Source of the DNA: Lysinibacillus macroides
Lineage (GTDB): Bacteria > Bacillota > Bacilli > Bacillales_A > Planococcaceae
Direction: 5' to 3'
Length of the DNA stretch: 64,000 bases
Assembly: GCF_001281525.1 (NCBI RefSeq)
Contig: NZ_LGCI01000005.1
Span: 566,554 to 630,553 of the forward strand
Below the pieces are notes generated by a model, which saw nothing but the letters and a program-made list of their open reading frames with translations, was not told where the DNA came from and ran no database searches. The position numbers were made by a program, and so were the translations under genes. Of this stretch, positions 26,054 to 34,709 are shown in pieces. The number at the start of each line of letters is the position of its first letter. Positions within the stretch are counted from its first letter, which is position 1.

Positions 26054-27513
26054 GGTACTGTCAATATTTTTGTGTAAATGACGATTCACCCGTTCAAGGG
26101 AACTCATCACCTGTGTATTCAATTGTACTTGTTCGAAGTGTTGATTTGAGTGTGTAGGAAAGGGCTAGCCCTTTCCTACACACTCAAATTTCGCGCTGGC
26201 GCGTCCCGGTCTAGTTTGCCGGTTCGTGCAGCTGCTCAAACATTTCTTCTAGCTTTGCACGGGCCTGATTGAAGCCGATGTGGCAGCGTGTGGCGAAACG
26301 TTGATTATAGTCTTCGAACTGCGTCACTAAAAAGCGCTCCAACGATTCTTCGTTCGGGAACTGTTCCTTGCGCTTTGTATATTTTTTGATTTGCTTATTG
26401 AACGACTCGATTAAATTCGTCGAGTAGATGCTTCGCCAAATCGCCTTGGGAAAGCCGTAAAACGTCAGTAAATACGGGTTTTCGAGTAAGCCTTGTGCGA
26501 CTTTTTTATACGATTTGCCCCATTTTTCGCAGAACGTCTCGAGCGCTTTTTTCGCTGCTTCAGCGTTCTTTGCCTGGTGAATCGTTTTAAAATCCTCGCA
26601 CACTTCCTTGCGATCTTCTACTCGGACTTTATGCATGATATTGCGTGCCACATGGACAAGGCACACCTGATATTTTGCCTTTGGAAACACATTAAACACA
26701 GCGTCTGCCATGCCTTTTAAGCCGTCTGATACGAATAAAAGTACGTCTTCTACACCACGGTCTTTGAGCTCTTGTAGTAGCTCCTGCCAGTTGTAGGCCG
26801 ATTCTGTTGGGGCAATCGTATAGCCAAGCACTTCTTTAGAGCCGTCTTCACGAATACCAACTGCAATATAGACGGCCTCTTTTGACACCGTATCACGACG
26901 CACGGCAATATACGTCGCGTCTAAATACACGCATACGTAACGATTGTGCAAAGGACGGTTATTAAAGGCTTCTACCGTTTCTGAAACAGCCTTTGTCATA
27001 TTCGAAATCGTTTGCGGCGTATAGTGATGCCCATACATTTTCTCAATTAATTGCGCAATTTCCGCCATCGTAATGCCTTTTTTGAACAAGTGAATGACCG
27101 TTTCTTCCAGCGTATCGTTCGAGCGCTTATATGGTACCACTGTCTGTTGTTTAAACTCACCGTTGCGATCCCGCGGGATTTGAAGCGTTAAATCGCCGTA
27201 CTCCGTGTGAAGTGTACGCGAATAAGACCCATTGCGAGAATTGCCTGAGTTGAACCCGATACGATCGTATTTTTCGTAATCCAAAAATTCCGTCAGCTCT
27301 GTCGCCAGTAGCGAGTTGATCGCCATTTCCAAGTGCGAACGAAAAACCTCGGTAATATCTTGTTTTTTGACTAGTGCATCGACAATTTCTGTTGTAAACT
27401 GATTCATAGGGAAGACCTCTTTTCTAGGATTGGTTGTGGTGACTTAATTCTACCAAGAAAGGGTCTTCCTTTTTCTATGGAATTTTCTATTTACACAAAA
27501 TATTTTATACTCT
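26054..27513 (-). mobile_element. IS256-family insertion sequence, complete
   Basis: A 1460-bp element with one transposase gene. The ends carry imperfect inverted repeats, TCAATATTTTTGTGTAAAT on the left and the complement of AAATATTTTGTGTAAAT on the right. It is flanked by identical 9-base target repeats CTATATCCC at 26045-26053 and 27514-27522, so it inserted once and has not been rearranged. The left end carries an outward-facing TTGACA, a feature of IS256-type elements. Confidence 0.9.
26211..27407 (-). CDS. IS256-family transposase
   Basis: A 398-residue mutator-type transposase of normal length, apparently intact. The DDE acidic residues can be placed at YLDATYI (first Asp), FVSDGLKGM (second Asp) and the Glu of STNLIESFNKQIKKYTKRKEQFP near the C terminus. 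The C-x2-H segment CLVHVARN after the second Asp is the family mark. Confidence 0.95.
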   Translation of the reverse strand: MNQFTTEIVDALVKKQDITEVFRSHLEMAINSLLATELTEFLDYEKYDRIGFNSGNSRNGSYSRTLHTEYGDLTLQIPRDRNGEFKQQTVVPYKRSNDTLEETVIHLFKKGITMAEIAQLIEKMYGHHYTPQTISNMTKAVSETVEAFNNRPLHNRYVCVYLDATYIAVRRDTVSKEAVYIAVGIREDGSKEVLGYTIAPTESAYNWQELLQELKDRGVEDVLLFVSDGLKGMADAVFNVFPKAKYQVCLVHVARNIMHKVRVEDRKEVCEDFKTIHQAKNAEAAKKALETFCEKWGKSYKKVAQGLLENPYLLTFYGFPKAIWRSIYSTNLIESFNKQIKKYTKRKEQFPNEESLERFLVTQFEDYNQRFATRCHIGFNQARAKLEEMFEQLHEPAN

Positions 27514-27539
27514 CTATATCCCTCCGTTTTGTCCAAAGT

Positions 27540-27597
27540 ATTAGACATTTAGTATATAAAATTTCTCGATAAATGTCTAATAGATTAGACATTTATC
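27540..27597. promoter_or_regulatory. Operator array of the xre-deformylase promoter
   Basis: GATAAATGTCTAAT and ATTAGACATTTATC at 27568-27597 form a perfect 14-bp inverted repeat with a 2-base centre that covers the -35 box. A third half site, ATTAGACATTT, lies at 27540-27550 just after the -10 box. This is the expected layout for autorepression by the XRE protein; binding is inferred. Confidence 0.65.
27551..27579 (-). promoter_or_regulatory. Displaced promoter of the xre-deformylase operon
   Basis: Read on the minus strand, TAGACA (27579-27574) and TATACT (27556-27551) are 17 bases apart. Downstream follows GGAGG, then the target repeat and the insertion sequence. Without the element this promoter would lead directly into the XRE gene. 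Confidence 0.7.
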
Positions 27598-27827
27598 AAG
27601 CACATTACTAATGATATTGCTCCTCAGGCTCAGTACAATATTGCATGGGCGCATTTTTTACGATGACACCCTTTCCTCTAAATGATGAAGCTATTCCTGT
27701 TTAATCCCATTAAGATTTTAGCGTGGTAAAAGAATGTTTAAAGGCTGGTATAACTGCATTTTGAGGGAAACCATGCTATACTTTGCATACTAAGGTTATT
27801 AAGCTAGGTACTGAAAGGTGTGTAATC
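27598..27827. other. Region upstream of ynzC
   Basis: No gene. A promoter for ynzC must lie here because the yneB terminator and the insertion sequence separate it from the SOS promoter. CTATACT near 27776 could be a -10 box but I find no good -35 at the right distance. Confidence 0.3.
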
Positions 27828-28061
27828 ATGTTATCAAAGGAAAAACTTAACCGTATTAATGAACTTTCTGCTAAAGCCAAAAGTGGTCAATTAACAGAGG
27901 CAGAGGCTAGGGAGCAAACAGCACTTCGCAAGGAATATTTAGATACGTTTCGAGCAACGATGCGTCATACGATTGAAAACGTCAAAGTAGTGGACGTAGA
28001 AGGTAATGATGTAACGCCAGAAAAGGTAAAACAAGCGAAGAAAAATAAGTTTCTAAATTAA
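27828..28061 (+). CDS. ynzC: DUF896 protein YnzC
   Basis: A 77-residue, two-helix protein (EKLNRINELSAKAKSGQLTEAEAREQ ... RKEYL) of the DUF896 family, named YnzC in Bacillus subtilis, where it follows yneB. I use the ATG at 27828 with AAAGGTG before it; the longer frame starting at 27783 adds a non-conserved leader. Function unknown. Confidence 0.9.
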   Translation: MLSKEKLNRINELSAKAKSGQLTEAEAREQTALRKEYLDTFRATMRHTIENVKVVDVEGNDVTPEKVKQAKKNKFLN

Positions 28062-28187
28062 TGTGACATATTTGATAAATGTATGCTTAAAAATACAAAT
28101 CATCTAACAAAAGCATTGTTTTCTAAGGCAATGTTGACTAAACTGTAGAAGAATAAGATATAGGATGAGAAAGGATGTCACAACATA

Positions 28188-30182
28188 ATGACGCAACATG
28201 CGGATCAAGTAGCAATTAATGCTATCCGAACTTTATCAATCGATGCTATTGAAAAAGCAAATTCTGGACACCCAGGTTTACCAATGGGGGCAGCGCCAAT
28301 GGCTTACACGCTTTGGACAAAACAATTACGCCATAATCCAGCAAATCCAAAATGGTTTAACCGTGATCGTTTTGTACTATCAGCAGGTCATGGTTCCATG
28401 CTTTTATACAGCTTACTTCACCTTGGAGGCTATGGTTTACCAATGGAAGAAATTCAAAACTTCCGCCAATGGGATTCATTAACACCAGGACATCCTGAAT
28501 ACGGTCATACAGTAGGGGTAGAGGCAACAACTGGTCCTCTTGGACAAGGCATCGCGATGACTGTTGGTATGGCAATGGCTGAGCGCCATTTAGCTGCTAC
28601 TTACAATAAACCAGGTCATGACATTGTTGACCACTACACATTTGCACTATGTGGCGATGGTGACTTAATGGAAGGTGTAGCGGCTGAGGCGATTTCATTA
28701 GCCGGTCACTTAAAACTTGAAAAATTAATCGTGCTTTACGATTCTAATGATATTTCTTTAGATGGGGACTTAGAAAAGTCATTCTCAGAAAACGTGCAAA
28801 AACGCTTTGAATCTTATGGCTGGAATTACTTAAAAGTGGCAGATGGTACAGATGTAGATGCTGTTAATGCTGCTATTGAGGAAGCGAAAAAATCAACTGG
28901 CAAACCAACATTAATTGAAGTGAAAACAGTGATTGGTTTTGGTTCTCCAAATAAATCTGGTAAAGCAGATTCTCACGGTGCCCCACTTGGTACAGATGAA
29001 GTTGTCTTAACAAAAGCTGCTTATGAATGGGCACATGAACCATTCCAAATTCCTGCAGAAGTTTACGATACATTTAATGCGGCTGCTGAAGTGCAAGGTG
29101 CACAACCAGAGGAAGCTTGGAATGCTAAATTTGCTGCATACAAAGAAGAATTCCCAGAGTTAGCAGCTCAATTTGAGAAAGCAATGAATGGTGAATTACC
29201 AGAGGACTTTGCTTCTGAGTTACCAGTATATGAAGCAGGTAAATCTGTAGCAACTCGTTCTTCTTCAGGCGATGCAATTAATGCTATTGCGAAGAAAACA
29301 CCTTCATTCTTTGGTGGTTCAGCTGACCTTGCTGGCTCCAATAAAACAACGATGAAGGGTGCTGGCGATTTCTCAGCGGACAACTATGCAGGACGCAATA
29401 TCTGGTTTGGTGTTCGTGAATTTGCGATGGGTGCTGCGATGAACGGTATGGCTCTTCACGGTGGTTTAAATGTATTTGGTGGTACATTCTTCGTATTCTC
29501 TGATTACGTTCGTCCAGCCATTCGTCTATCTGCCTTAATGGGTCTTCCTGTAACCTATGTATTCACACACGATTCGATTGCAGTAGGGGAAGATGGTCCA
29601 ACACATGAACCAATCGAACACCTTGCCTCATTACGTGCAATGCCAAACCTATCTGTTATTCGTCCTGCGGATGCAAATGAATCAGCAGTTGCATGGGAGC
29701 TTGCAGTAGCAGCAGAAAAAACACCAACTGTTTTAGTATTATCTCGTCAAAACTTACCTGTTCTTGAAGCTTCTATTGAAACAGTACGTGAGGGCGTAGC
29801 AAAGGGTGCTTACACAGTGTCTCCAGCTACAAAAGAAGTAGCAGATGCGATTTTAATTGCAACGGGCTCTGAGGTTTCGCTTGCTGTCGAAGCACAAAAA
29901 GCTTTAAAAGCAGAGGGTGTGGATGTAGCAGTTGTTTCTATGCCATCTATGGACCGCTTCGAAAAACAAGACGCAGCTTACAAAGAATCTGTTCTACCAA
30001 AAGCTGTAAGAAAACGCCTTGCTATTGAAATGGGCGCATCTTACGGCTGGCATAAATATACTGGCTTTGAAGGCGATGTTCTTGCAATTGACAAGTTCGG
30101 TGCATCTGCTCCAGGTGAATTAGTGATCGAAAAATATGGCTTCACTGTAGAAAATGTAGTAGCAAAAGTGAAAGCTCTATAA
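28188..30182 (+). CDS. tkt: Transketolase
   Basis: Transfers two-carbon units in the pentose phosphate pathway. The 664 residues are of normal length and show the N-terminal [17 protein letters not shown] segment, the thiamine diphosphate motif [10 protein letters not shown], the pyrimidine-domain Glu in [11 protein letters not shown], and the C-terminal domain. Follows ynzC as in Bacillus. Confidence 0.98.
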   Translation: MTQHADQVAINAIRTLSIDAIEKANSGHPGLPMGAAPMAYTLWTKQLRHNPANPKWFNRDRFVLSAGHGSMLLYSLLHLGGYGLPMEEIQNFRQWDSLTPGHPEYGHTVGVEATTGPLGQGIAMTVGMAMAERHLAATYNKPGHDIVDHYTFALCGDGDLMEGVAAEAISLAGHLKLEKLIVLYDSNDISLDGDLEKSFSENVQKRFESYGWNYLKVADGTDVDAVNAAIEEAKKSTGKPTLIEVKTVIGFGSPNKSGKADSHGAPLGTDEVVLTKAAYEWAHEPFQIPAEVYDTFNAAAEVQGAQPEEAWNAKFAAYKEEFPELAAQFEKAMNGELPEDFASELPVYEAGKSVATRSSSGDAINAIAKKTPSFFGGSADLAGSNKTTMKGAGDFSADNYAGRNIWFGVREFAMGAAMNGMALHGGLNVFGGTFFVFSDYVRPAIRLSALMGLPVTYVFTHDSIAVGEDGPTHEPIEHLASLRAMPNLSVIRPADANESAVAWELAVAAEKTPTVLVLSRQNLPVLEASIETVREGVAKGAYTVSPATKEVADAILIATGSEVSLAVEAQKALKAEGVDVAVVSMPSMDRFEKQDAAYKESVLPKAVRKRLAIEMGASYGWHKYTGFEGDVLAIDKFGASAPGELVIEKYGFTVENVVAKVKAL

Positions 30183-30189
30183 TCTATAT

Positions 30190-30247
30190 GTAAATACCGC
30201 AACGCTTGGCAGCCTTAAAAATCAGCCGAGCGTTGCGGTACTTTTTT
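30190..30247. terminator. Bidirectional terminator after tkt
   Basis: TACCGCAACGCTTGGC pairs with GCCGAGCGTTGCGGTA around a loop and is followed by TTTTTT. The stop codon of the convergent small membrane protein gene lies in the loop. Confidence 0.9.
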
Positions 30248-30556
30248 AGCATTTTTCTTTATAGCAATCCATAAAGTAAGGCATTGAATAATAAATATGC
30301 CAATAAAAAGACTGAAGCTCTGGGCACTACCACCAATGCCTAGTTCATCAGCAATAATACCAGAGAACCACAGCAACTGAGCAGCGACAATAATGGTTAA
30401 GCTGGCAAAAAGGGTGCATAACCAAATCGATACTTTCTTTATCAAAGCTATCACAAGTAGCAGAATGGAGAATAGTAGCAGTACGATAAAAACAGGATTA
30501 AGTAATACAAAATCATTATTTTTAATAAAGTGTTGATAAGTAAAGTGGCTATCCAT
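30215..30556 (-). CDS. Small membrane protein, unknown
   Basis: 113 residues with three hydrophobic spans (about 20-40, 45-66 and 80-100) and a basic C-terminal tail (KKNAKKVPQRS). No family recognised. AAAAGGGAGTTTTCT precedes the ATG. Its stop lies in the loop of the terminator shared with tkt. Confidence 0.7.
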   Translation of the reverse strand: MDSHFTYQHFIKNNDFVLLNPVFIVLLLFSILLLVIALIKKVSIWLCTLFASLTIIVAAQLLWFSGIIADELGIGGSAQSFSLFIGIFIIQCLTLWIAIKKNAKKVPQRSADF

Positions 30557-30603
30557 AGAAAACTCCCTTTTATAGATACTAACGTATCAAACGCTAAAAA
30601 GTT

Positions 30604-31503
30604 CTATTGGTAATCTGTAAGATATTGTCCTTTTTCGAAAATCTCTTTTGCACTTGGGGTAGTCCATTCCTCCACCGTTGTATTTGGGTGTAAATCCAAA
30701 TAGGATTGTAGCATTTTATAGCCTTCACTAGGAAGACCATTTCTCCTAAAGTAATTTCAAATGACCGATTTAAGTCCTGCTTTTCGAGGTCCTCTACAAT
30801 TTTGGACTAATAAACACTTTATTATAGGTGAAGTCCACTGCTGTACCATTCAGCTTAGGATAAACTAATTTTTCAAACATTACTACTTTTCCTTCAAATA
30901 CAATATTGTCTAATGTTGTTCCTTCAGTTTGAAGGTGCTTTTCAGTCCAAACGCTATGATGATATTCATGAGCAATTGCAGTTTTGATAAATTCATTATT
31001 ATAGTATGTATCATATAGTACCGCTATTTTACCTGCTCCTATTGTTGCCATTCCTGCTATTACATTTGTGGTAGGAAAAACACATATGGTTGTTTCATTT
31101 TTTGTAGGAAGAAGCTCTGCAGATTTGAAAAGTGCTTCTTTTATACTTTTTTCTGTTGCTGCCTTATCAATTTCTTTACTGTTAATTGCTTAGGTGTGCC
31201 ATTTAGTACCATTTCAGCCAAGTTTATATATTCACCATTGTTAAAACCTGCGTTATATACGGGAGTAATAACCTCTTCTTTATAAATATCCGATTATGAA
31301 CGACTACGATCGCTTTCAATTTTTTCAGTATAGTTTTGATATAGTTCATAAGCATGGACTATTTTAAATTTTTGCTTTGTTTGAGGATGCTCAAATGATA
31401 CTGTGCTACTATCAATATCCGCTTTAGATTCTTATGGTGTACAGGCACTAACTATCAAACATGTTATGATGAATAGTGCAAAGCCTTGTAAATAGTTAAT
31501 CAA
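30604..31503 (-). pseudogene. Decayed DUF2268-type lipoprotein protease
   Basis: Reading the minus strand from a TTG at 31503 gives a lipoprotein signal ending VSACTP, then an in-frame TAA, a stretch ESKADIDSSTVSFEHPQ to DRSRS, another TAA, then at least two frameshifts. The largest open piece (30794-31051) has the zinc motif AIAHEYHHSV typical of DUF2268 putative proteases, and the C-terminal piece continues in other frames with SEGYKMLQSYLDLHPN and ends at 30604. Two stops plus frameshifts show it is dead. Confidence 0.8.
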
Positions 31504-31590
31504 TTCAATCCATCCTTGTGTTTAAAATTTTTTGCATTTTAATTAATATTACTATAGTATATGGGAATTTTTAACGATAAAGGTGAATAG

Positions 31591-31791
31591 ATAAAAAATT
31601 ATAGCGTTGTATTATTTGATTTGGATGGTACAATATCTGATCCAAAGATAGGAATTACAAAATCCATACTACACAATATAATCAAAAGGAAAAATTATAA
31701 AGATAATAAACATATCCATCACAGATGTTCATTACTCAACGTCGGGCTAACTTTTGCCGATAGCGTTTACTCATTTTTTCACTTATATTAA
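31591..31791 (+). pseudogene. Remnant of a HAD-family phosphatase
   Basis: Without a start codon, one frame reads NYSVVLFDLDGTISDPKIGITKSI, the DxDxT motif and following segment of phosphoglycolate phosphatase-like HAD enzymes. Homology ends after about 35 residues and the frame goes on as unrelated sequence. Only the N terminus is left. Confidence 0.75.
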
Positions 31792-31799
31792 GAATAATA

Positions 31800-31813
31800 A
31801 ACAACACATTGTT
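31800..31813. promoter_or_regulatory. TetR-type operator before the ABC-2 membrane protein
   Basis: AACAAC-AC-ATTGTT matches the site AACAAC-AC-GTTGTT found before the interrupted ATPase gene at 34376, with one base less in the right arm. It sits 20 bases before the start codon. Confidence 0.6.
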
Positions 31814-31832
31814 TGTTATTGGAGGAGAAAAG

Positions 31833-32978
31833 ATGAAAAACAAATTTTTAGTACTGCCATTTATGGCAGTCATGGTGTTAGGAATAATTTTTCTTTCAAC
31901 GATGATTCCAACGGTTAAAATGAGCCCAAAAGATTTACCAATTGCTCTTGTGTCTGAAGATGCTGGAGAAATGGGTGATACTTTATTACAAAACTTGCAG
32001 AATCAATTGGCAGCATCGGGAATGGATATGATGAAGTTTGATAGGTATAATTCGATTGAATTGATGGAAGCAGCGATGAAGGAGCAAGAGGTATATGGGG
32101 GGTTAGTAGTACCCGAAAATTTCTCAGCACAATTTGCTTCATTACAGTCACCCGCTCCTGAAAATCCAACGATCCAACTGTATATTAACCAAGGTGCTAA
32201 TACAACCGTATCAACAATGTTAACTTCTGCTTTAGATAATATTGTCAAGCAGCTAAATTCCGTAATGACTACGCAGTTGCTTCAAACAATTGAGCAAGCA
32301 AACGTACCGATTCAAGCAGGTCAGGTTCCAACATTTGTTACACCTGTTCATGCTGAAACGATTTATGTAAACCCTGTAGGAGATTTAGGGTCTGCCCCAA
32401 CAGCATTTTTCCAGCCTCTTTGGTTTGCAAGTATTGTTGGCGCTGTGTTATTTTACTTGGCGCAGATGAAGACAACATTTCATTCTAAGAAACAAAAACT
32501 ACAGTTTCATGTAGTACAATCCATTGTTGCAATCATTTACGCGTTCTTTGCTGGCTATTTTGTCACATGGTCAACAACATGGATGCTAGGTTTTTCTTTT
32601 GAAAGCTTTAATACAGTCGCCTTATTTAGTTCGCTGGCATGTTTAGGTTTCTTATTTTTAATACTTGCAACGATTACTTGGTTACGTTTACCTAGTTTAG
32701 TTGTCTATATTTTACTGATGTTCTTTGGCTTACCGTTAATTCAAATGGCGCCTGAAATGCTACCAGTTTTCTATCAAGATTATATTTTACCTTGGTTACC
32801 GATGAAGTTTTTAATTAATGGCTTAAAAGATATTTTATACTTCGGTCAAGGTGTATTTAATGGAAATGGTGTTATATTAACTTGGATGGCAGTTATTTCG
32901 TTTGTATTACTATGGGTAAAGCATCTCGTTGAAAAGTCAAGCCAACCTGAGGAAATAGGTATAAAAGTTGTAGAATAA
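31833..32978 (+). CDS. ABC-2 type (YhgE/Pip-like) membrane protein
   Basis: About 381 residues from the ATG with GGAGGAGAAAAG upstream. One span at the N terminus, an outer domain of about 170 residues (DLPIALVSEDAGEMG ... YINQGANTTVSTML), then five spans. This is the ABC-2 transporter arrangement seen in drug or lipid exporters. It carries the same operator as the split ATPase operon and lies beside the two TetR genes, so it likely belongs to their regulon. Confidence 0.8.
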   Translation: MKNKFLVLPFMAVMVLGIIFLSTMIPTVKMSPKDLPIALVSEDAGEMGDTLLQNLQNQLAASGMDMMKFDRYNSIELMEAAMKEQEVYGGLVVPENFSAQFASLQSPAPENPTIQLYINQGANTTVSTMLTSALDNIVKQLNSVMTTQLLQTIEQANVPIQAGQVPTFVTPVHAETIYVNPVGDLGSAPTAFFQPLWFASIVGAVLFYLAQMKTTFHSKKQKLQFHVVQSIVAIIYAFFAGYFVTWSTTWMLGFSFESFNTVALFSSLACLGFLFLILATITWLRLPSLVVYILLMFFGLPLIQMAPEMLPVFYQDYILPWLPMKFLINGLKDILYFGQGVFNGNGVILTWMAVISFVLLWVKHLVEKSSQPEEIGIKVVE

Positions 32979-33016
32979 ATCGAATAACAGGTCACTACAT
33001 AACAAGTAGTGACCTG

Positions 33017-33619
33017 TTATTCGGCTGGTGGGAGAATCCCGAAAGCTTTTACGGGACCTTTAAAAATAATATCAGTTATCATTTGCGCTAATTGTTCAGG
33101 TGTTTGTTTCATATCTGATTGAAGCCAGTATTGCAGTACACTAATAAAGGTTGAACTGCCAAAGAGTCCTAAAAAATCAAGAGGATATGAAAATGAATGT
33201 TCAGTTACTGTTGATGGGGAGTGATTTTTGAAAATAGAAAAAAATACATTCTTTATGCGATCTTGAAAGCTAAAAATTCCTCTTGTTTTTAATAGGATAG
33301 ACAGTAATTCCCGTTCTTCTTGTAAACAACGAAAAACGTGCACAATGGTAGGATACCGTTTTTGAAGAAATTCAGTTACCGTATCATCATCCTTTAAATA
33401 TTGCAATGCAACATGCTCAAGCTTTTCAAATAGCTCTTGCTCGTACTTTTCAAGCAAATCATATTTATCAATGTAATGTAAATAAAAGGTTCCACGATTA
33501 ATATTGGCACGTTCTGTAATATCTAAAACCGTTATGACCTCAAAATTCTTTTCTTCTATCAATGAAAGTAATGCTTTACGTATTTCTTTTCTTGTTTTCA
33601 TGACACGTCGATCCATCAT
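33017..33619 (-). CDS. TetR-family regulator 1
   Basis: A 200-residue regulator with the N-terminal helix-turn-helix (VITVLDITERANINRGTFYLHYIDKYDLLEKYE) and an all-helical ligand-binding domain ending in a TetR_C-like part. It is a paralogue of the neighbouring gene, 11 bases downstream of it, and probably co-transcribed with it. Confidence 0.9.
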   Translation of the reverse strand: MMDRRVMKTRKEIRKALLSLIEEKNFEVITVLDITERANINRGTFYLHYIDKYDLLEKYEQELFEKLEHVALQYLKDDDTVTEFLQKRYPTIVHVFRCLQEERELLSILLKTRGIFSFQDRIKNVFFSIFKNHSPSTVTEHSFSYPLDFLGLFGSSTFISVLQYWLQSDMKQTPEQLAQMITDIIFKGPVKAFGILPPAE

Positions 33620-33630
33620 TTTCCTCCTAG

Positions 33631-34257
33631 TTATTTTTTTAAACCAGCAGCAGAGAAAGGACCATTTATCGTAATCGTGGATAAAATACGAGCCATCTCT
33701 TGTGGTGATTCTGCGCTATCACTGTGAAGCCATTGCTGAATAACACCTATATGTGCTGAAGCAACATAGGAAATTAAGTATTCAGGTGGAACGAGAAAAT
33801 GCTCTGGTTTAATTAAGGGATGCTGTGAATGATGGTTGCTTTCAAATATTGAGTTCCAAACAAATTTTTTCAACTTTGTTTGGAATGATAGATCTCCTTT
33901 AGAGCCTAACATACCCTTCATAAATCTTCTATTTTGCTCTATATATTCAAAAATGGACGTAAGAATGGTAAACGGTGTGGTAACTGGCTGATTTGTATTG
34001 AGATCTGCCAAGATATCTGAATAATTTTCTACTATCATATCCGTCAGTTCTCGTAAAATTTTTTCCTCACATTTGGTCATTAAATCGTATTTGTCTTGAT
34101 AATGAGCATAGAAGGTTCCGCGGTTAATTTTCGCTTTCGTTGTGATATCTTTAACCGTAATCGCTTCAAATCCTTTTTCCTCAATCAAATCGATAAATGC
34201 TTCCCGAATAGACTCTTTTGTACGAACAACACGTAAATCTGTAGTGCTAGCTTGCAT
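33631..34257 (-). CDS. TetR-family regulator 2
   Basis: A 208-residue regulator, clear paralogue of the next gene (AITVKDITTKAKINRGTFYAHYQDKYDLMTKCE in the DNA-binding domain). The two genes are divergent from the split ABC transporter operon. Operator-like dyads lie in the 270-base gap between them. The pair likely arose by duplication; whether they act as a heterodimer is unknown. Confidence 0.9.
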   Translation of the reverse strand: MQASTTDLRVVRTKESIREAFIDLIEEKGFEAITVKDITTKAKINRGTFYAHYQDKYDLMTKCEEKILRELTDMIVENYSDILADLNTNQPVTTPFTILTSIFEYIEQNRRFMKGMLGSKGDLSFQTKLKKFVWNSIFESNHHSQHPLIKPEHFLVPPEYLISYVASAHIGVIQQWLHSDSAESPQEMARILSTITINGPFSAAGLKK

Positions 34258-34279
34258 ACTACTCTCCTCCTCATTTTTA

Positions 34280-34304
34280 CCAACACTTCAAGAGAGTGTG
34301 TTGG
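34280..34304. promoter_or_regulatory. Inverted repeat before the TetR genes
   Basis: CCAACAC and GTGTTGG form a perfect 7-bp inverted repeat with an 11-base centre, 23 bases upstream of TetR 2. A half site AACAACACATCG follows at 34309. Probably an autoregulatory site. Confidence 0.5.
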
Positions 34305-34333
34305 CTAAACAACACATCGCGTACAGTTGATTA

Positions 34334-34361
34334 TTGATAACTGTTTTAGCTGTATTATAAT
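34334..34361 (+). promoter_or_regulatory. SigA-type promoter of the split ABC operon
   Basis: TTGATA at 34334-34339 and a perfect TATAAT at 34356-34361, spacer 16 bases. Because of the conjugative element inserted downstream, it now reads into the 3' end of the recombinase gene in antisense. Confidence 0.75.
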
Positions 34362-34375
34362 TTGAAGTGTAATAA

Positions 34376-34389
34376 AACAACACGTTGTT
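34376..34389. promoter_or_regulatory. TetR-type operator of the split ABC operon
   Basis: AACAAC-AC-GTTGTT has perfect 6-bp arms and lies just after the -10 box of the promoter at 34334, where a bound repressor would block transcription. Confidence 0.65.
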
Positions 34390-34525
34390 TAAAATTATAA
34401 AGAAAGATAAGGAGAAAATAAAGCCTTAGTAATTTTTTTCTTATTTATCTTATTGTAAAGTGGCATTTCCAATAAGATGGTCTACCAAAAATATTGCTAA
34501 AAGATACAAGGAGTGAGAAGAAACG

Positions 34526-34645
34526 ATGACAATCATTTCATTACAGCATGTAACGAAAGATTATGGACATGGACGAGGAATTTTCAATGTTTCATTTAAC
34601 GTGGAAAAAGGTACTGTGTATGGTTTTTTAGGGCCAAATGGGGCA
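34526..34645 (+). pseudogene. 5' part of ABC ATPase gene, cut by the conjugative element
   Basis: Reads MTIISLQHVTKDYGHGRGI, then VYGFLGPNGA, that is, the N terminus of an ABC ATPase up to the middle of Walker A. The frame then runs into element sequence. The rest of the gene continues at about 59885. Excision of the element would give GPNGAGKTT and an intact gene. The sequence resembles the second ATPase of the operon (60697). Confidence 0.9.
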
Positions 34646-34674
34646 TGTATATGTAGACAAATTTGCGAAGAAGG

Positions 34675-34709
34675 AAAACCAAGTCAGCAAATCACATGAC
34701 TTGGTTTTT
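34675..34709. terminator. Terminator at the left end of the element
   Basis: AAAACCAAGTCA pairs with TGACTTGGTTTT, T rich on both strands. It contains the recombinase stop codon and also would stop transcripts coming from the host promoter at 34334. Confidence 0.8.

Noticed and set aside
26054-26083. Outward promoter from the insertion sequence into the XRE gene
   Set aside because: TTGACA is present near the end, but 16-18 bases further there is only AAAAAT/AAATAT after the start codon region; too weak to claim a hybrid promoter.
31809-31832. TTG start for the YhgE-like gene
   Set aside because: It lies inside the operator and before the GGAGGAG site; the ATG at 31833 fits better.
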